64,000 bases of DNA, taken from positions 31,343,150 through 31,407,149 of the forward strand of contig NC_049910.1 of NCBI RefSeq assembly GCF_001411555.2, written 5' to 3'. How positions within the stretch are numbered: position 1 is the stretch's first letter; each line of letters begins with the position of its first letter. Position numbers and translations under genes: made by a program. This DNA is from Juglans regia (lineage: Eukaryota; Streptophyta; Magnoliopsida; Fagales; Juglandaceae). Below the pieces are notes generated by a model. That model saw nothing but the letters and a program-made list of their open reading frames with translations. It was not told the origin of the DNA and ran no database searches. Shown piece by piece: positions 23,720 through 36,531 of this stretch.

Positions 23720-24691
23720 CTACCAAGTATCAGAAGGCACATCGACTAGATTAGACTTAAAATATACTAGTAGCGAACGTGTACATTTCTTGTCTAACCA
23801 AGCCTTAAATCTCCTACAATCAACCCTCTTGTGCCCAAACAAATGACAGAAGTTGCACATTCCCTTAAAAACTTCATTCTTAGGCCCATTTGGAACACTT
23901 ACACTAGCTTGCTGTGGAGGCCTCCTAGATTTCTTCATCTTATAGGAGTTGCTATTATTACATTTGAAGAACTTCATCTTCCCTTTATCAACAGTTACCA
24001 TGAAAGCAGCATGAGACTTGGCCTTTTTCATCATCTCCTTTTCTTGAGTTACAATGACAGTCATTTCACTCAAGCTCCATTTGTCTTTCTGAACATTATA
24101 AGTGGTCTTGAGTGCATCAAACTGGGGTGACAAAGATTCAAGCACTTGCCATACAAGAAAGCTATCTGCTAACTCAACTTTCATTCCTTTGAGTTTGTTA
24201 AAGAAATGAGTAAGTTTCATGATTTGCTCTCGGGCTCCATTAACCCCATCATAGGTTGTGATAGTAAGAAGTTTCATCAGAGTTCCCTTTTCTGCCTTAT
24301 CAAACTTAGTAAATTTCTTCCCAACAACATCAAGACATTCTTTAGCACTATCTGTATCAGCTATGCTATGCCTGATAGACTTGTCAATAGTATACTTCAT
24401 AATCATGAGACAAGTCCTATTAGAATGCATCTACTGCTCATAACGAGTCTTTTCATTCGTAGAAATTTCACTAATGGGTTCAACAGGCGCATCGACCCTC
24501 AAAGCCAAATCCAAATTTATGATAGCCAAATTAATAGTGAGAGACTCATACCAATCCTCATAATTGGTTCCTGTTAAACTCTTGATGGCAGAGAAAGAGA
24601 GAGACAGAGCTGCATTGCTATAAGCTGAGAGAATATAACAAAATTTATTATGCATGTGGAGGAAGAAACATGCACTCATAAATGTCTCCAT
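23720..24691 (-). pseudogene. Copia-2 gag
   Basis: A UBN2-type gag (SLTGTNYEDWYESLTINLAI; LESLSPQFDALKTTY) followed by the zinc knuckle CNFCHLFGHKRVDC. An in-frame TAG at 24431-24433 interrupts it where related proteins have Trp (EQ-stop-MHSNRTCL). The C-terminal motif YFKSNLVDVPSDTW leads into the protease. It is similar in layout to Copia-3 gag, so the two are probably of one lineage. Confidence 0.87.
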
Positions 24692-25116
24692 TAGGCAATC
24701 TTATATCCATGTTAGAGTCTTATTCAAAATAGACTCTTACGCACTATGCTAAAGCCCAAGATACATAAAAGTCTCTTACGCATGATAAAACAAAATAATT
24801 AAGTACAAAGACTTAAAATGACCCACTATCGAGAGGATAGGACTAGGCCACCAAATGCCAAGCACTTAACTATTATCTTTATCGTCCTAAACATCCTACT
24901 AAATAATGGTTTGCCGACGGGGCAAAAATTCATTATCCGTATGGATCTTAGTATAATGTCATTAAGCGGAAGCATGATCAATATAACAACTCCGATAATT
25001 TATCATGACTAGTCCCATGAGAGGTGAGTATATACCCACTCCAAACCATTGGTATTACAACAAAAAAGACAAAAAAAAAAAATCAAAAGTATCTCCATAC
25101 AAGATTCTTTATTGCC

Positions 25117-25118
<2 letters not shown>

Positions 25119-25149
<31 letters not shown>
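25119..25149. repeat. (AT)n microsatellite in Copia-2 leader
   Basis: About 31 bp of AT repeats in the leader between LTR and gag. Confidence 0.93.
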
Positions 25150-25151
<2 letters not shown>

Positions 25152-25518
25152 GCACATGAACAACTAGTACTATTATCCTCCTACCATTTTTTTTTATGGC
25201 ATCTGAACAAATCTTTAGTATTTAGAACAAGAGGAACCTTTTGTAAAATGAAAAGGAAAAAGCTTCAAGAGCAGCTAGCGCTCCCACCTGATTTTCAATA
25301 TCCAATAAACACATGGAACAAGTGAAAAAGCTCCAGAGAAAATAAAAACGTTTTACTCCACCCAGTTGCTTCATTATACGGGTTTGCTAAATTTGTAGCA
25401 AGTTACCGAAAATCAAGAGCTAGAGTCAAGTCACCGAAAATCAACCCCATGCACAGAAGAGCTAGCAAGTCACAGCAACGAAAAAGTAAAGAAACACAAC
25501 CATGAAAAATAGGAAGAA

Positions 25519-25533
25519 GGCTCTGATACCAAT
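25519..25533 (-). other. Copia-2 primer-binding site
   Basis: Reads ATTGGTATCAGAGCC in the element's sense, an exact initiator-tRNA-Met-type site next to the 5' LTR. Confidence 0.92.
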
Positions 25534-25903
25534 TGTTAGATTCACAAGATGTGATAATTGCTTCTCATAAATTAAAGCATATGTTTAATAAAATTGAGAG
25601 TTCGTACCTCCAATAACTTGTCATGGAGTTTTCATAGAGCTTTAGGATTCCTGAAAAAGAGGAAGTTTTTCCAGCTATGGAGAGTACTACTCTCTACCCT
25701 TCTTTTCTGATTTTTGGTTCTTGCCCTAAGAGAGAGAAGATGAAGAGCAAAAAACCCTAAATAGAACTCAATGTGCTAGTTCTATTTTAAAGTGGGGTGA
25801 GTGTAGGAGCCTCCATATGTGTCTATTAAAATGGTCCATTCCATTATGGGCTCAATGACTAAATGTTAATGCTAGTCCATTATTTATAAAAATAAATACA
25901 ACA
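25534..25903 (-). repeat. Copia-2 5' LTR
   Basis: 370 bp. In the element's sense transcription from here would run toward the bHLH gene. Confidence 0.95.
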
Positions 25904-25908
25904 CATTC

Positions 25909-26474
25909 TAGATTTCAAGCAGTTAGTCAATCGAGCACTCATTAATGTTGTTGGGCACGAAAGCCCTAGCCGCGTGACAGAATTTAATTCGTTTAAACCT
26001 GCATGTACGTGCCATAGATGCATGCACTCCTTATAAACACGTGTTAGAAATAATTAAATTAACGTATTTTCATTAATTTCTATTATTGCAAATAATACCT
26101 TGTACTAGCCAGCTAGTACTATTTGTGAAGATTATACTCCGCCACAAATAACTAGTTTTACGATTGTTTAGATTTATTTTTAAAAACCCTATCTATAATT
26201 TTTTAAATAAGCAAAGATTTCTTATCTTTATGGAAGAGATCGAAACAGATGGAGACCTTCCGAAACAAAATGATGACACTTTGGCCTGACAAATAATTAG
26301 TTGCATTGAGAAAATCCCATCACAAAATGACAGTTTTATTTGCAATGAGTTTTTGTTTTCATAACACTACTGTTTTTAACTTTCTACCGTAAATCATTAC
26401 AGGAAAATTATTTATTTAATGTCAGCTATTTCATGTTAAAATGATTATTTCACTTACCTTTTTAGTTGCGTTAA
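25909..26474. other. intergenic, no gene seen
   Basis: AT-rich and without motifs. It separates Copia-2 from the 3' end of LINE-A. Confidence 0.6.
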
Positions 26475-26518
26475 TATTTTTTTTTATAAAAAACAATACT
26501 TCCATTAATAAAAGGAGA

Positions 26519-29500
26519 TTACAAACATTTGTCAAGCCAAATGACTTGAGAAATAAAGTCTAGAATACAATCCCACCACATAGCAATATCATCCACATTT
26601 TTCGCATACCGAGCTAAAGTATGAGCTGCCCTATTTCCTTCAATAGGAACATAAACAAAAGAACAATCAACAACACATGAAGAAAGAGACTTAATTTCCA
26701 TGTATAACAGCCCCAATAGAGAGCCATCCGTGTCATTTTGCTCCAAAGCCTCCACCACCAACAAGCAATCAGATTCCACTTGAATTCTTGAGATGCGCAT
26801 ACTGACACACAATTGAAGACCCCGAAAAATAGCTTTTAACTCCACGGCTTTTGGTTCCTCAACTTCTCTCTCAATCTTTGACGCAGCCATTAGCACCTTA
26901 CCTTGATCATCTCGCAATATGCAGCCAATACCAGATTTGCACAATTCTGCAAACAAAGCTCCATCAACATTAAGTTTGAGTAGACTCGGTAAAGGAGGTT
27001 TCTAGCAAAAGTGCTGTTTTACTTGCACCCTAGGCTTCAATCGAACTTGAACATAATTCCTGATTAAACTCAAAGCATTATCAACAACTATTTTTGGACT
27101 TAAAAGCACCTGCTCATGCACCATTTGATTACGTCGATACCAAAAACTCCAAGCTACAGTAAAGAAAAAGAGATAAATTTTCCCTATGTATCCCCTAACA
27201 CAAAAGCAAAGCTATCTCACAAATTTTCAGATTGTGCTCCAAATGCATATCAGGCAATAGCTCTTTCCACAAACTCAATAACCTATCACAAGTAAGCAAT
27301 GCATGATTGAGATATTCACACAGGAAACCACAAAAATTGCAAACAGGATCTATGAGCACATGTCGCCTCACTAAATTTTGTTTTGAGGGAAGGCCATCTT
27401 TACAAGCCCACCAAGCAAATATTTTAATCTTGCTTGGTATTTACATCCTCCATAGTTGCTTCCATAACATATGCATAGAACTTGCTGTTGAATCCTCGGC
27501 AAACTAAGATCCCAAGCTTACTTTAATAAACCTATAACAGCTTTTAACACTAAAGTCCCCATTCCTCGCATGAGCCCAAATTCATTTGTCCACATTAACA
27601 CTTGGACAAACAACAAGCTTGAGAATATCAGACACCACATTTGGATTGAAGAGAGATCTAAGTTTGTGAACATTCCAATTTCCTACATCAACATCCATAA
27701 GAGAAGCCACCACCTCATCTTGTACTCCGACTAAGCCATGAGAGCCTTCAGAACATAAAGCCCCATGACTTGGAATCCACTGGTCAGTCAAATTTTTTAC
27801 AGTTCTCCCATCACCAATACACCATCTACACCCTCAAAGAACCCACTTCTTAGCTTCCCAAATGCCCCTCCAAGTGTAAGAAGGACAGTTGCCTAAACCT
27901 GCTTGTTCAAAAGCTGAATTAGGGAAATATCTAGCCTTTAATAATCTAAAGACTAAGGAAGACTCATCCTGCAGCAGGCGCCAGCCCTGTTTAGCCAATA
28001 GAGCTAAGTTAAAAAGCCTCAAATCTTTAAAACCCAAGCCCCCACCAGCTTTTGTCTCACGCATTTTTGCCCAACTTAACCAATGGATCTTCCTTTCCAT
28101 CCCCTTTTGACTCCACCAAAATTTTGCCGTTAAGCTTTCCAAATCAGAACACAATGTAGAAGGGAATAAGAAGCAACTCATTGCATACATAGGAATCGAC
28201 TGTGCTACAACTTTCAAAAGCACTTCTTTCCCCCTTGTGAGAGCAATTGTTTCTTCCAACTTTTGAGTTTTTGCCACACTCTTTGCTTAATAGAAAAGAA
28301 AGCCCGATGCCTCGATCTCCCCACCATAGGAGGAAGGCCTAAATACTTTTCATACTGCTGGATCTCACTATTAACCCACAGCTGTTTAATCTCAATTTGA
28401 ACCTCTCTTCTGACATTGTTACTGAAAACCATGGCTATTTTCTCCTTATTAATTTTCTGACCAGAGATAGATTCAAAAAAATCCAAAACAGCCTGCACTC
28501 GTCTATTTTCCTCAACCCTAGCCTTACAAAAATGACACAATCATCTGTGAAAAGCAAATCATTGAAGTTTGGAGCACCCCTACAAATTTTTAGATCTGAA
28601 ATCCCCCCCCCCCCTCTTAGGCCTTCTTTCGACAATAAAGTAATCAATCCTTCAATGCAAAGTAAGAACAAATAAGGAGATAAGGGGTCCCCTTGCCTCA
28701 AGCCCCTAGAAGGATAAACAGGCCCTTTAGGCTCGCCATTGATCATTACAGAAAAGGAAACTGAGCGAACTCAAAACATGATCAAAGAGACAATTTGAGG
28801 AACAAAACCCATAACTTCCATAACTGATTGTAGAAAGCCTCATTCCACTCTGTCATAAGCATTACTCATGTATAATTTAATAGACATAAACCCCTTTTTT
28901 CCTTTCTTTTTTCTCTTAAGGAAATGCATCAGTTCATAAGCAATCAAAACATTATTCGTGATTAGACGACTCGGAACAAATGCGCTCTGACTCTCTCCAA
29001 TAACAGAAGGCAGAAAAACTTTCAATCTATTTGCTAACACCTTAGCAATAATCTTATAGACCACATTATAAAGCTAATGGGCCTACAATCACTAACTTTT
29101 GCAGGAGACTGTTTTTTCGGGATTAAAGTAATAAAAGCGTGATTTAAGGAAGCTGGAAACACACTTGAATTCAGAGCACTCAGAACTGCTGTGGTTACTG
29201 ACTCCCCCACCACATGCGAATATTTTTGAAAAAATACTAGAGACATGCCATCTGGGCCCGGAACTGAATAGGGATGCATTTGTTGAAGAGCAGCCTTCAC
29301 TTCATCTGCAGAAGATACCATGGTTAGCTGCTCATTCATTTGACTGGTTACATGTCCATCTAAAGACTCCAAAAGGTCCAAAGATCCACTCGGATGGGAG
29401 GAAGTGAACATAATTTTAAAGTAGTCAAGGATAACCCTATCTCTCCCTTCCAATCCCTGCCAAATCCCACTATCATCTTGTATTTTCAATAACTTATTCT

Positions 29501-30603
29501 TTCTTCTCCTCTGGGAAGCCTTCATGTAAAAATACTGTGAGTTTTGATCACCATCCTTAAGCCATCAAGCTTTCGATCTTTGCCACCACATAACCTCATC
29601 CCTCTCAAGCCATTTCTGCACCTCACTTTTGGCTAAATCATTCTCTTCCTTACTCACCCCCACACAACCTCTCTCATGAACCTTAGCCAAATTTTGTTTA
29701 GCTTTCTGGAGTTGTTGTTGGACATGTCCAAAAGACTGCCTATTCCACGTTGACAACTTATGGCCACATGTTTTTATCATAAATTGCACTTCAGTTAGAC
29801 TGGCCTGAGGAGAACAATTGCCCCAATTATCTCGTTTGATAGTCTCACAGTCTTCCTCTCCCACCCACATGGCTTCAAATTTAAAAGGTTTTTTAGATTT
29901 GGGAAGAACCTCAAGACCATCCAACTCCACCCAAATAGGAATATGATCCGAATAGGCTACTAAACCATGAGTAACACTGGCATTTGGGAATAAATGCCAC
30001 CAAGCAGAATTAGCTAAGCCTCGATCAAGTCGCTCACTCACACACTGGTTCCCTGCCCTACGATTACACCAAGTAAAAGGATAACCTTTAAATCCTAAAT
30101 CCCTCAAACCACACACATCAACCACCTCCCTAAAAGACTGAATTTGCCTCTCAGGACGTGGCCTACCCCCATGTTTCTCATGTTGGGACAAAACTTCATT
30201 AAAATCCCCCAATAACAACCACAGGCACCCATTCGCACGACACAAACACTTAATAAAATCCCAAGTTTGACCCTGCTGAGCAACATCAGGATTACCATAA
30301 ATATCGGTAAAAAACCAAGTATTCGACTCATCACATTTAACAACAGCATCAATATGCGAGTTAGAATAATTAAGAACAGACAAATCAACTTCTTTCCCCC
30401 ATAACAGAGCCAAGCCCCCTTCCGACCACAAGAACTAATCGGTAAACAATTACTAAAATCAAGTTTGTACTTATAGAAATTAAATTCACGCACAGTGAGC
30501 CCGTCTCCTACAAGAACAAGACATCGGGTCATTCCCTCTTGATCAGATCACAGAGGGTCCGAATGCCCCGTGGGTTCCCAAGCCCACTGGCATTCCAACT
30601 CAT
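26519..30603 (-). pseudogene. LINE-A ORF2: endonuclease, RT, zf-RVT, RNase H
   Basis: ORF2 starts six bases after ORF1 ends (ATG complement at 30601-30603; MSWNASGLGNPRG). The APE-type endonuclease shows LLLGDFNEVL, LRDLGFKGYPFTWCN and YSDHIPI. RT follows with YSVPGPDGM, SQSAFVPSRLITNN and SRGLRQGDPLSPYLF; the catalytic box is LLFTDDCVIF. Next come a zf-RVT region and an RNase H with GIGCILRDDQGKVL, VESDCLLVVEAL and PIEGNRAAHTLARYA. At least five frame changes and several stops are needed to read it through, the first within 70 codons of the start. C-terminal RNase H is a plant-L1 trait. Confidence 0.9.
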
Positions 30604-30608
30604 CAGTT

Positions 30609-32089
30609 TCATGGTTCACGGCGGCGCTGAACACCAGCTGCCGCCGATATAACTGCTAAATCATCTGCTTCCTCACCCGCAGTAGGCAAGACCAGAGAAC
30701 GTTTCTTTGAAGAGCCACCATGAGAAAGCGCTAGATCATCCTTCGCCGCATTTGCTTTCCTCTTTCGCACAACCCCCTGAGTTCGAGAGGCTAACTGTTG
30801 AGACTTCGTCATTTTGTTCAGAATTGACACCCGTTTCCAACGTTTTGAGCTAACACCATCGGGCTTTAGTGAAACTTGATTCTCATTCGATGAGAGGCCC
30901 TCTTGATTAGCAACTGGCCCCTTATTAGAGCTACAGACCATAGAAGCCACAAGCCCAACCGTTGTTTGAGTGTCAAATGGGTCTGCCAACCCAACGGGCC
31001 CACCAACTATCTTAAGCTCTGATTCCTTCCGTCCTTCTCGCTCTACTACTTGGCTGTTATGACTCCCAGTAGACTGAGACTCTCCACAACTAAATTGGTT
31101 ATCTATTTGCTCAGTATTCTTCGCCCCAAAAAGCGTCTGCTGCTGCCCCTTTTTCAGCGTATCCATCATGTCATAATCCGGAACTGACAGAGCTTGATTA
31201 CCATTATCACGTCCGAGAATAACGTCCCCTGGAACCCCTCTGGGGACACCAACATCTGGCACTGGCACTGCCACCCTGATGGACGCCACCGAAGAAGAGC
31301 ACCTCTCTTCACCATATTGCTTATGAACAATCGACGTTGTTGTTATAGACGTCCGCAATTCCCAGAACTGGCTGCGCACAACCAAGCACCGTATGGTAGA
31401 CTACCACCCATAGTTGAATGGGATTGACAATCCTTCTCAGCATGCCCCAAACAACCACATCTATAACAAAAGTCTTGCAACCGTTCATATGAAAACTGGA
31501 CCCAAAAGATTATCCCAGATCCAATGTTAATTTTAGTACCTCTTAACAAAGGATTCTGTACGTTGATAGCAACATGAACACGCAAATATTCCCCCCAAGC
31601 AATGTCTCCCTCACTGAGGTCCACCTCCTCAACTCTACCAATCTTACTTCCCACTAGTCGTCCCACAAACCCATTCCTGGCCCAAAAGGGAAGATCATGC
31701 AGACGGACCCAGAGCAACACTTCAGTAAGTTTAAGCTGATGAACCTGTTGTCCACTTTCCACTTCCTTCACTAGAATAATTTGCTTATCAAACGAACATG
31801 GCCCTTCTCGGAGAACCTGTTCTTTATCACGAATATCATCAAACTCTGCCAAAAACATTTCTGCATTGAGATTCCAAATCTTTACTAGCATCACAGGCTG
31901 CCAGACTTTCCGCATAGTGGCCTTGAACATTTCCTTATTGAAATGCTTATCTGTCAGCAACTTGAATATCAAACACTTCCCCCCACATAAAACTTCATCC
32001 TCAAGCTTATCCGGCTCCACCACCACCGCATCATTCTCCTTCTCAATCAAAGAAAGTTGCTTGTATAACTCATCCAGATTATCCTCCAT
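30609..32089 (-). pseudogene. LINE-A ORF1 (DUF4283 and zinc knuckle)
   Basis: It starts at MEDNLDELYKQLSLIEKEND. The first part is a DUF4283-type RNA-binding region (KVWQPVMLVKIWNLNAEMFL; LRLHDLPFW-like LWVRLHDLPFW) ending in the knuckle CYRCGCLGHAEKDC. A frameshift near 31370 moves the reading to a second frame encoding a long low-complexity tail with basic KKRSLV and RKRKAN. The product would coat the element's RNA. Confidence 0.87.
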
Positions 32090-32160
32090 TGAGCAGCACC
32101 TTAGAAGAACAACAAAGCAATGAGAGAATTGCACTCAAGGAGGCACTCAACAAAACAAAT

Positions 32161-32479
32161 TAGGAAATGGAGCATAAGTAGCTAGTATTCGTTCTTGGGT
32201 TGTGAAAATGAATTAGAAATTTCTATTTTCGTGATTACGGGCAAGTCATGTTTTTTAAGATAAATATATACATGAACCCTTTTTCTTTTAATAATTAACC
32301 TATTAAACTAGAATAGGACGAGTACTCATGAAATTTCCACCATGCAACTTAATTTATAATTAACACGCACGATGATGACAGATCAAGCTAAGATCAATCA
32401 CTACCGCAATATATATATATATATATATATATATGGATATATATTTATATTTATATATCAAGCCCTCAAAGTCGTAGAA
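32161..32479. other. intergenic, no gene seen
   Basis: An AT-rich spacer with an (AT)n run at 32409-32434 next to the Copia-3 insertion point. Confidence 0.6.
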
Positions 32480-32484
32480 TATGC

Positions 32485-32967
32485 TGTAAAAACACGAAAA
32501 TACATGCTAGAAACCAGAATCTAAATAGCAATACAGAATATGAACATGGTGAAGATGTACCTGCGGAAGCCATGTTTGGAGAATGCAGATAGACAGATCT
32601 TCCCCTTCTTGCTCCTCACAAATTATCAGCTATTAATGGGACAAGCCAATGGATATATGGAGAGGAGGAGGGACCTAGCCTCTTATAAATGAAAACTTAT
32701 GGAGTCCATTCATTAAGGACTCAAATTCAAATGGGTCTATAAAAAATCCAGAATAAAAACCATTGAGTTTCCAGGCCTACATACGTAATTATACCACAAT
32801 ATAAATAGGATATAATCATATATTACTACGGTGTAATAAATCCCAAATGATCACTCAACTTAACGGGTTAAAACAAAATACCATTGTGAGCTATATATAT
32901 ATATATGTCTAACCCGTTTTATAAAATATGCAATCAAATGAAGCCCATATTTTAAATTATTCTAACA
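32485..32967 (-). repeat. Copia-3 3' LTR
   Basis: 483 bp. The polypurine tract (complement of TTCTCCCACTT) adjoins it. Confidence 0.95.
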
Positions 32968-33524
32968 TTCTCCCACTTGGGCAAACATTGATTGCTATAA
33001 AATAAAACTTGTTTGAAAAATGACTCTCGGGTTATACTACATAGGTGGCCACACAAATACATAGCTCAAATGATAGTACCTTAGAAAACACGATCCGGTC
33101 CAACAAGAATATCAACATCGAACATGGAAATCGTTAACGATGTAAGACCACTCCATAGCTACAAATGCTAATATCCTTATCGACATGGATTCCCATCCTC
33201 CGACCAATGTGGTAGTATGTAGTATGAACTTAGCACCAATGTGATCAAAAGCTGTGCTAATTCATATAAGTCTTCATAATGCTTCAAAATGAAGCCACAT
33301 GTCTTTAAAAGAGACTCATCTTATGTCTTTTGCCCATATATCTCGAGATCATAATGATATTATAATAAAAGATATAAGCCAAATGCATGCTCAAAAACTT
33401 AGTGCATGAATAGAGGAGATTTATTTTATTGGAAAGGGGCTGCACCCTAAAACAAATGGGTTGCCTACGTACCCTGTAAAGGGATCAAGCCAAAACGTAG
33501 TTCTTTTTATATAAGTAACTCCCA

Positions 33525-36500
33525 CTAACCAAAAATATCAAAAGTTTCCACAATACCCATATTAGTAACATGTGTTTTAAAAACTTTAGGAACGAATCCC
33601 TTAGTCAAAGGATTTGCAATCATCTTTGTCTGCCATTCCTTAACTCTATCTCTGACCACCAAATACTTGATGTCAATGTGCTTGGATCCACTAGAACTTT
33701 TATTATTCTTTGAAAAGAACACCACTGCACTATTATCACAATAAATAGTAATTTGCCTCGAGTTGGAATCAATAACTTTCAGATCAGAAATAAAGTTCCT
33801 TAACCAAACAGCTTGGATAGTAGCTCCATAACATGCCACAAATTCAGCTTGCAAAGTAGAAGATGCCACCAGAGTTTCCTTAACACTCTTCCAAGAAATA
33901 GCACCCCCAGCTAGCATAAAAACATAATCTGAGGTCGATTTCAAATCATCTTGACATCCAGCAAAATCAGAATCTGAGTAGCCTACCACCTCAAGGTGAT
34001 TTGAACGCTGGAAAGTGAGCATGTAACCTTCGGTTTTCTTCAAGTATCTCATAACTTTCTTAGCTACTTTCCAATGCTCTTGCCCTGAATTCGACTAAAA
34101 CCTACTAAGAACACTGACTGCATAGGTAATATTTGGTCTAGTGCAAACTTGAGCATACATCAAACTCCCCACAGCACTAGCATATGGTATGTTCTTTACA
34201 GATTCCCTTTCGAGTTTATTCCTGGGACATTAAGTTTTGTTAAACTTATCTCCTTTTATAATGGGTACATCACCAGGTGCACAGTTATGCATTTCAAACC
34301 TTTGCAGTACACGCTATATATAAGCTTTCTGAAAAAGTCCCAACAAACCATGAGCTCTATCACGACATATTTCAATGCCAAGCACAAAAGAAGCTTCTCC
34401 TAGATCTTTCATCTCAAAATTAGCAGATAACATTTTCTTTGTTTCATGAAGTAATCCCAAGTCACTACTGGCAAGCAAAATGTCATATACATACAGTATA
34501 AAAAAAATAAAGTTTCTCCCACTGGTCTTGCGATAGATACACTGGTCAACTACATTTTCAACAAAACCAAGTGAAGTTACAACTTCATCAAACTTCAAAT
34601 ACCAATGTCAAGATGCTTGCTTCAGGCCATATAAGGATTTACTTAACTTACATACCAAGTTTTCTTTTCCCTTCTCAACAAAACCTTCAGGTTATCTCAT
34701 ATAAACTTCTTCAAAAAGATTTCCATTTAAAAATGTTGTCTTTACATTCATCTGATGAAACTCCAAATCATAGTATGCCACGAGTGCTAGGATAATTCTA
34801 AAAGAATCTTTAGACGAAACTAGTGAAAATGTTTCATTATAGTCAATACCTTCCCGCTGAGTGAACCTTTTTGCAACTAATCTTGCATTCTTTCGTTCAA
34901 CATTTCCTTTTAAGTCTAATTTACTTTTAAAATCCATTTGTTGTCAATGACTTTAGCATCTGGAGGAAGTTCAACAAGTTCCCAGATTCCATTCTTTTCC
35001 ATAGAATTCATTTCATCTTCCATAACACTTAACCACTTATCTAACTCAGGACATGTCAATGCTTGCTTAAAAGTAACATGATCAACTACATGCCCAATGT
35101 TAAAATCACTCTCTAACAAATAGACAATGTAATCGTTAGGCAATGCAGATCTTCTTTCTCTTTGAGATCTTCTAACTTGTGGCTCAAAAACTGACTCAAC
35201 CATTGTTGGATTTTCTTCTTGTTGTTCAGGTTCTTCACTAACAATCTCAATTGGTAGAGAAACAACTCTTTCATATACAACAGGAACTAGAACAACAACT
35301 GGATTAAGATTAGTAAATAGGTCCTTTAATACAGAACTCCCACTGACACCAACATCATTCTCCAAAAATTTTACAGTAATGGACTCAACAATTCTGGTGC
35401 CACGATTAGGACAATAGAACTTATATTCTTTTGATCTATCTGGGTACCCAATAAAATAACCAGGAGTAGATTTTGGGTCTAGTTTCTTTTCAAGAGGATT
35501 ATAAATCTTAACCTCAGCTGGACATCCCCAAACTCTGAAATGAGCCAAACTTGGCTTACCCTGTCCACAATTCAAAAGGAGTTTTTTAAACAGTTTTACT
35601 GGGAACCCTGTTTAAAATATACATTGCAGTTTTCAAAGCTTCACCCCATAAATATTCTGAAAAATTTGTTCTGCTCAACATACTCCTAACAATATCATTT
35701 AGAGTCTGATTTTGTCTTTCAGAGACACCATTATGCTCAGGTATTCCTGGAATGGTGTATTGAGGCACTATTCCACACCCTTGTAAAAATTTTACAAAAT
35801 CACCCATGTTTTGACCAGACTCATCATACTTCCCATAATACTCGCCGCCTCGGTCAGATCTTACAACTTTAATACTTTTCCCACATTGATTTTCTACTTC
35901 CATTTTGAATATCTTAAATTTCTCAAGAGTTAGAGATTTATCATTAATCAGGTAAACATATTCATAGCGTGAGAAATCATCAATAAAATTTATGAAGTAC
36001 TTATTCCCACATATGGTAGAAGATAAAGGTCCACTAATGTCGCTATGTATTAAGTCCAAAATACCATCACTCCTAGTAGAACTCTTTCTTGTGGATTTAG
36101 TCAGCTTTCCTCTTATACAGTCCACACGTGTTGAAATCTAAAAAATCAAGAGAGGGAAGTATCTCAACTTTTACCAATCTCTCCATTCTTTCCTTTGAAA
36201 TATGTCCTAATATCTTATGCCGCAACATAGAAGATGATTCATGGATTAAAAACCTTTTCTTCGCTACATTGGTAACACAAGAGACTTCACCAAAAGAAGC
36301 CAAAGACATTCTATATAAACCATAACACAAAAGACTATTTCCAACCAAACGAGAATCATAGAACAATTCAACTTTTCCATTGCCAAACTTAAAAGAAAAA
36401 CCAGATTCATCAAGTTTTGATATAGAAATTAAATTCCATCTCATTGACGGTACAAAAAATGTGTTATCCAAAACAAGCGAAAAACTAGACTCCAAAGATA

Positions 36501-36531
36501 ATTTTACTACTCCTATAAATTCAACCTTCAC
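33525..36531 (-). pseudogene. Copia-3 pol
   Basis: Pieces in order: pre-integrase (LGHISKERMERLVK); integrase with HSDISGPLSSTICGNKYF, RSDRGGEYYGKYDESGQ and PEHNGVSERQNQTLNDI; RT with ARLVAKRFTQREGIDY; a catalytic box changed to YVYDILL (the first Asp of YVDD is Tyr); RNase H with YSDSDFAGCQDD, SSTLQAEFVA and SKHIDIKYLVVRD. Frameshifts occur near 36530 and 36110, with further breaks near 35580, 34930 and 34690-34600. The C-terminus is MGIVETFDIFG. It cannot encode active RT. Confidence 0.9.

Larger units (their letters stand above)
19487..25903 (-). mobile_element. Copia-2: full-length Ty1/copia retrotransposon
   Basis: 6417 bp on the minus strand, with 370-bp LTRs beginning TGTTA and ending ACAACA. 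TSD CATTC is perfect (19482-19486 and 25904-25908). In the element's sense the primer site TGGTATCAGAGCC follows the 5' LTR, and the purine tract AAGTGGGAGAT precedes the 3' LTR. Hand comparison gives about 35 LTR differences in 370 (9-10%), so it is much older than Copia-1. Gag and pol are present in order but carry many in-frame stops. It lies tail-to-tail with the bHLH gene. Confidence 0.96.
26475..32160 (-). mobile_element. LINE-A: L1-type non-LTR retrotransposon
   Basis: About 5.7 kb on the minus strand with both ORFs and an A-rich 3' tail near 26470-26492. The exact 5' end and TSD could not be fixed. Its 3' UTR lacks the GACATGTG motif of LINE-B, -C and -D, and its ORF1 is only distantly similar, so it belongs to another L1 family. 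Confidence 0.9.

Noticed and set aside
23831..24130. Plus-strand frames across Copia-2 and Copia-3 (for example 24206-24577 and 37117-37386)
   Set aside because: Complements of the gag genes on the minus strand with no domains of their own.
25519..25533. Possible tRNA-Met sequence
   Set aside because: Only the short complement of a tRNA 3' end, used as a primer site; no cloverleaf nearby. The same holds at 5043 and 39064.
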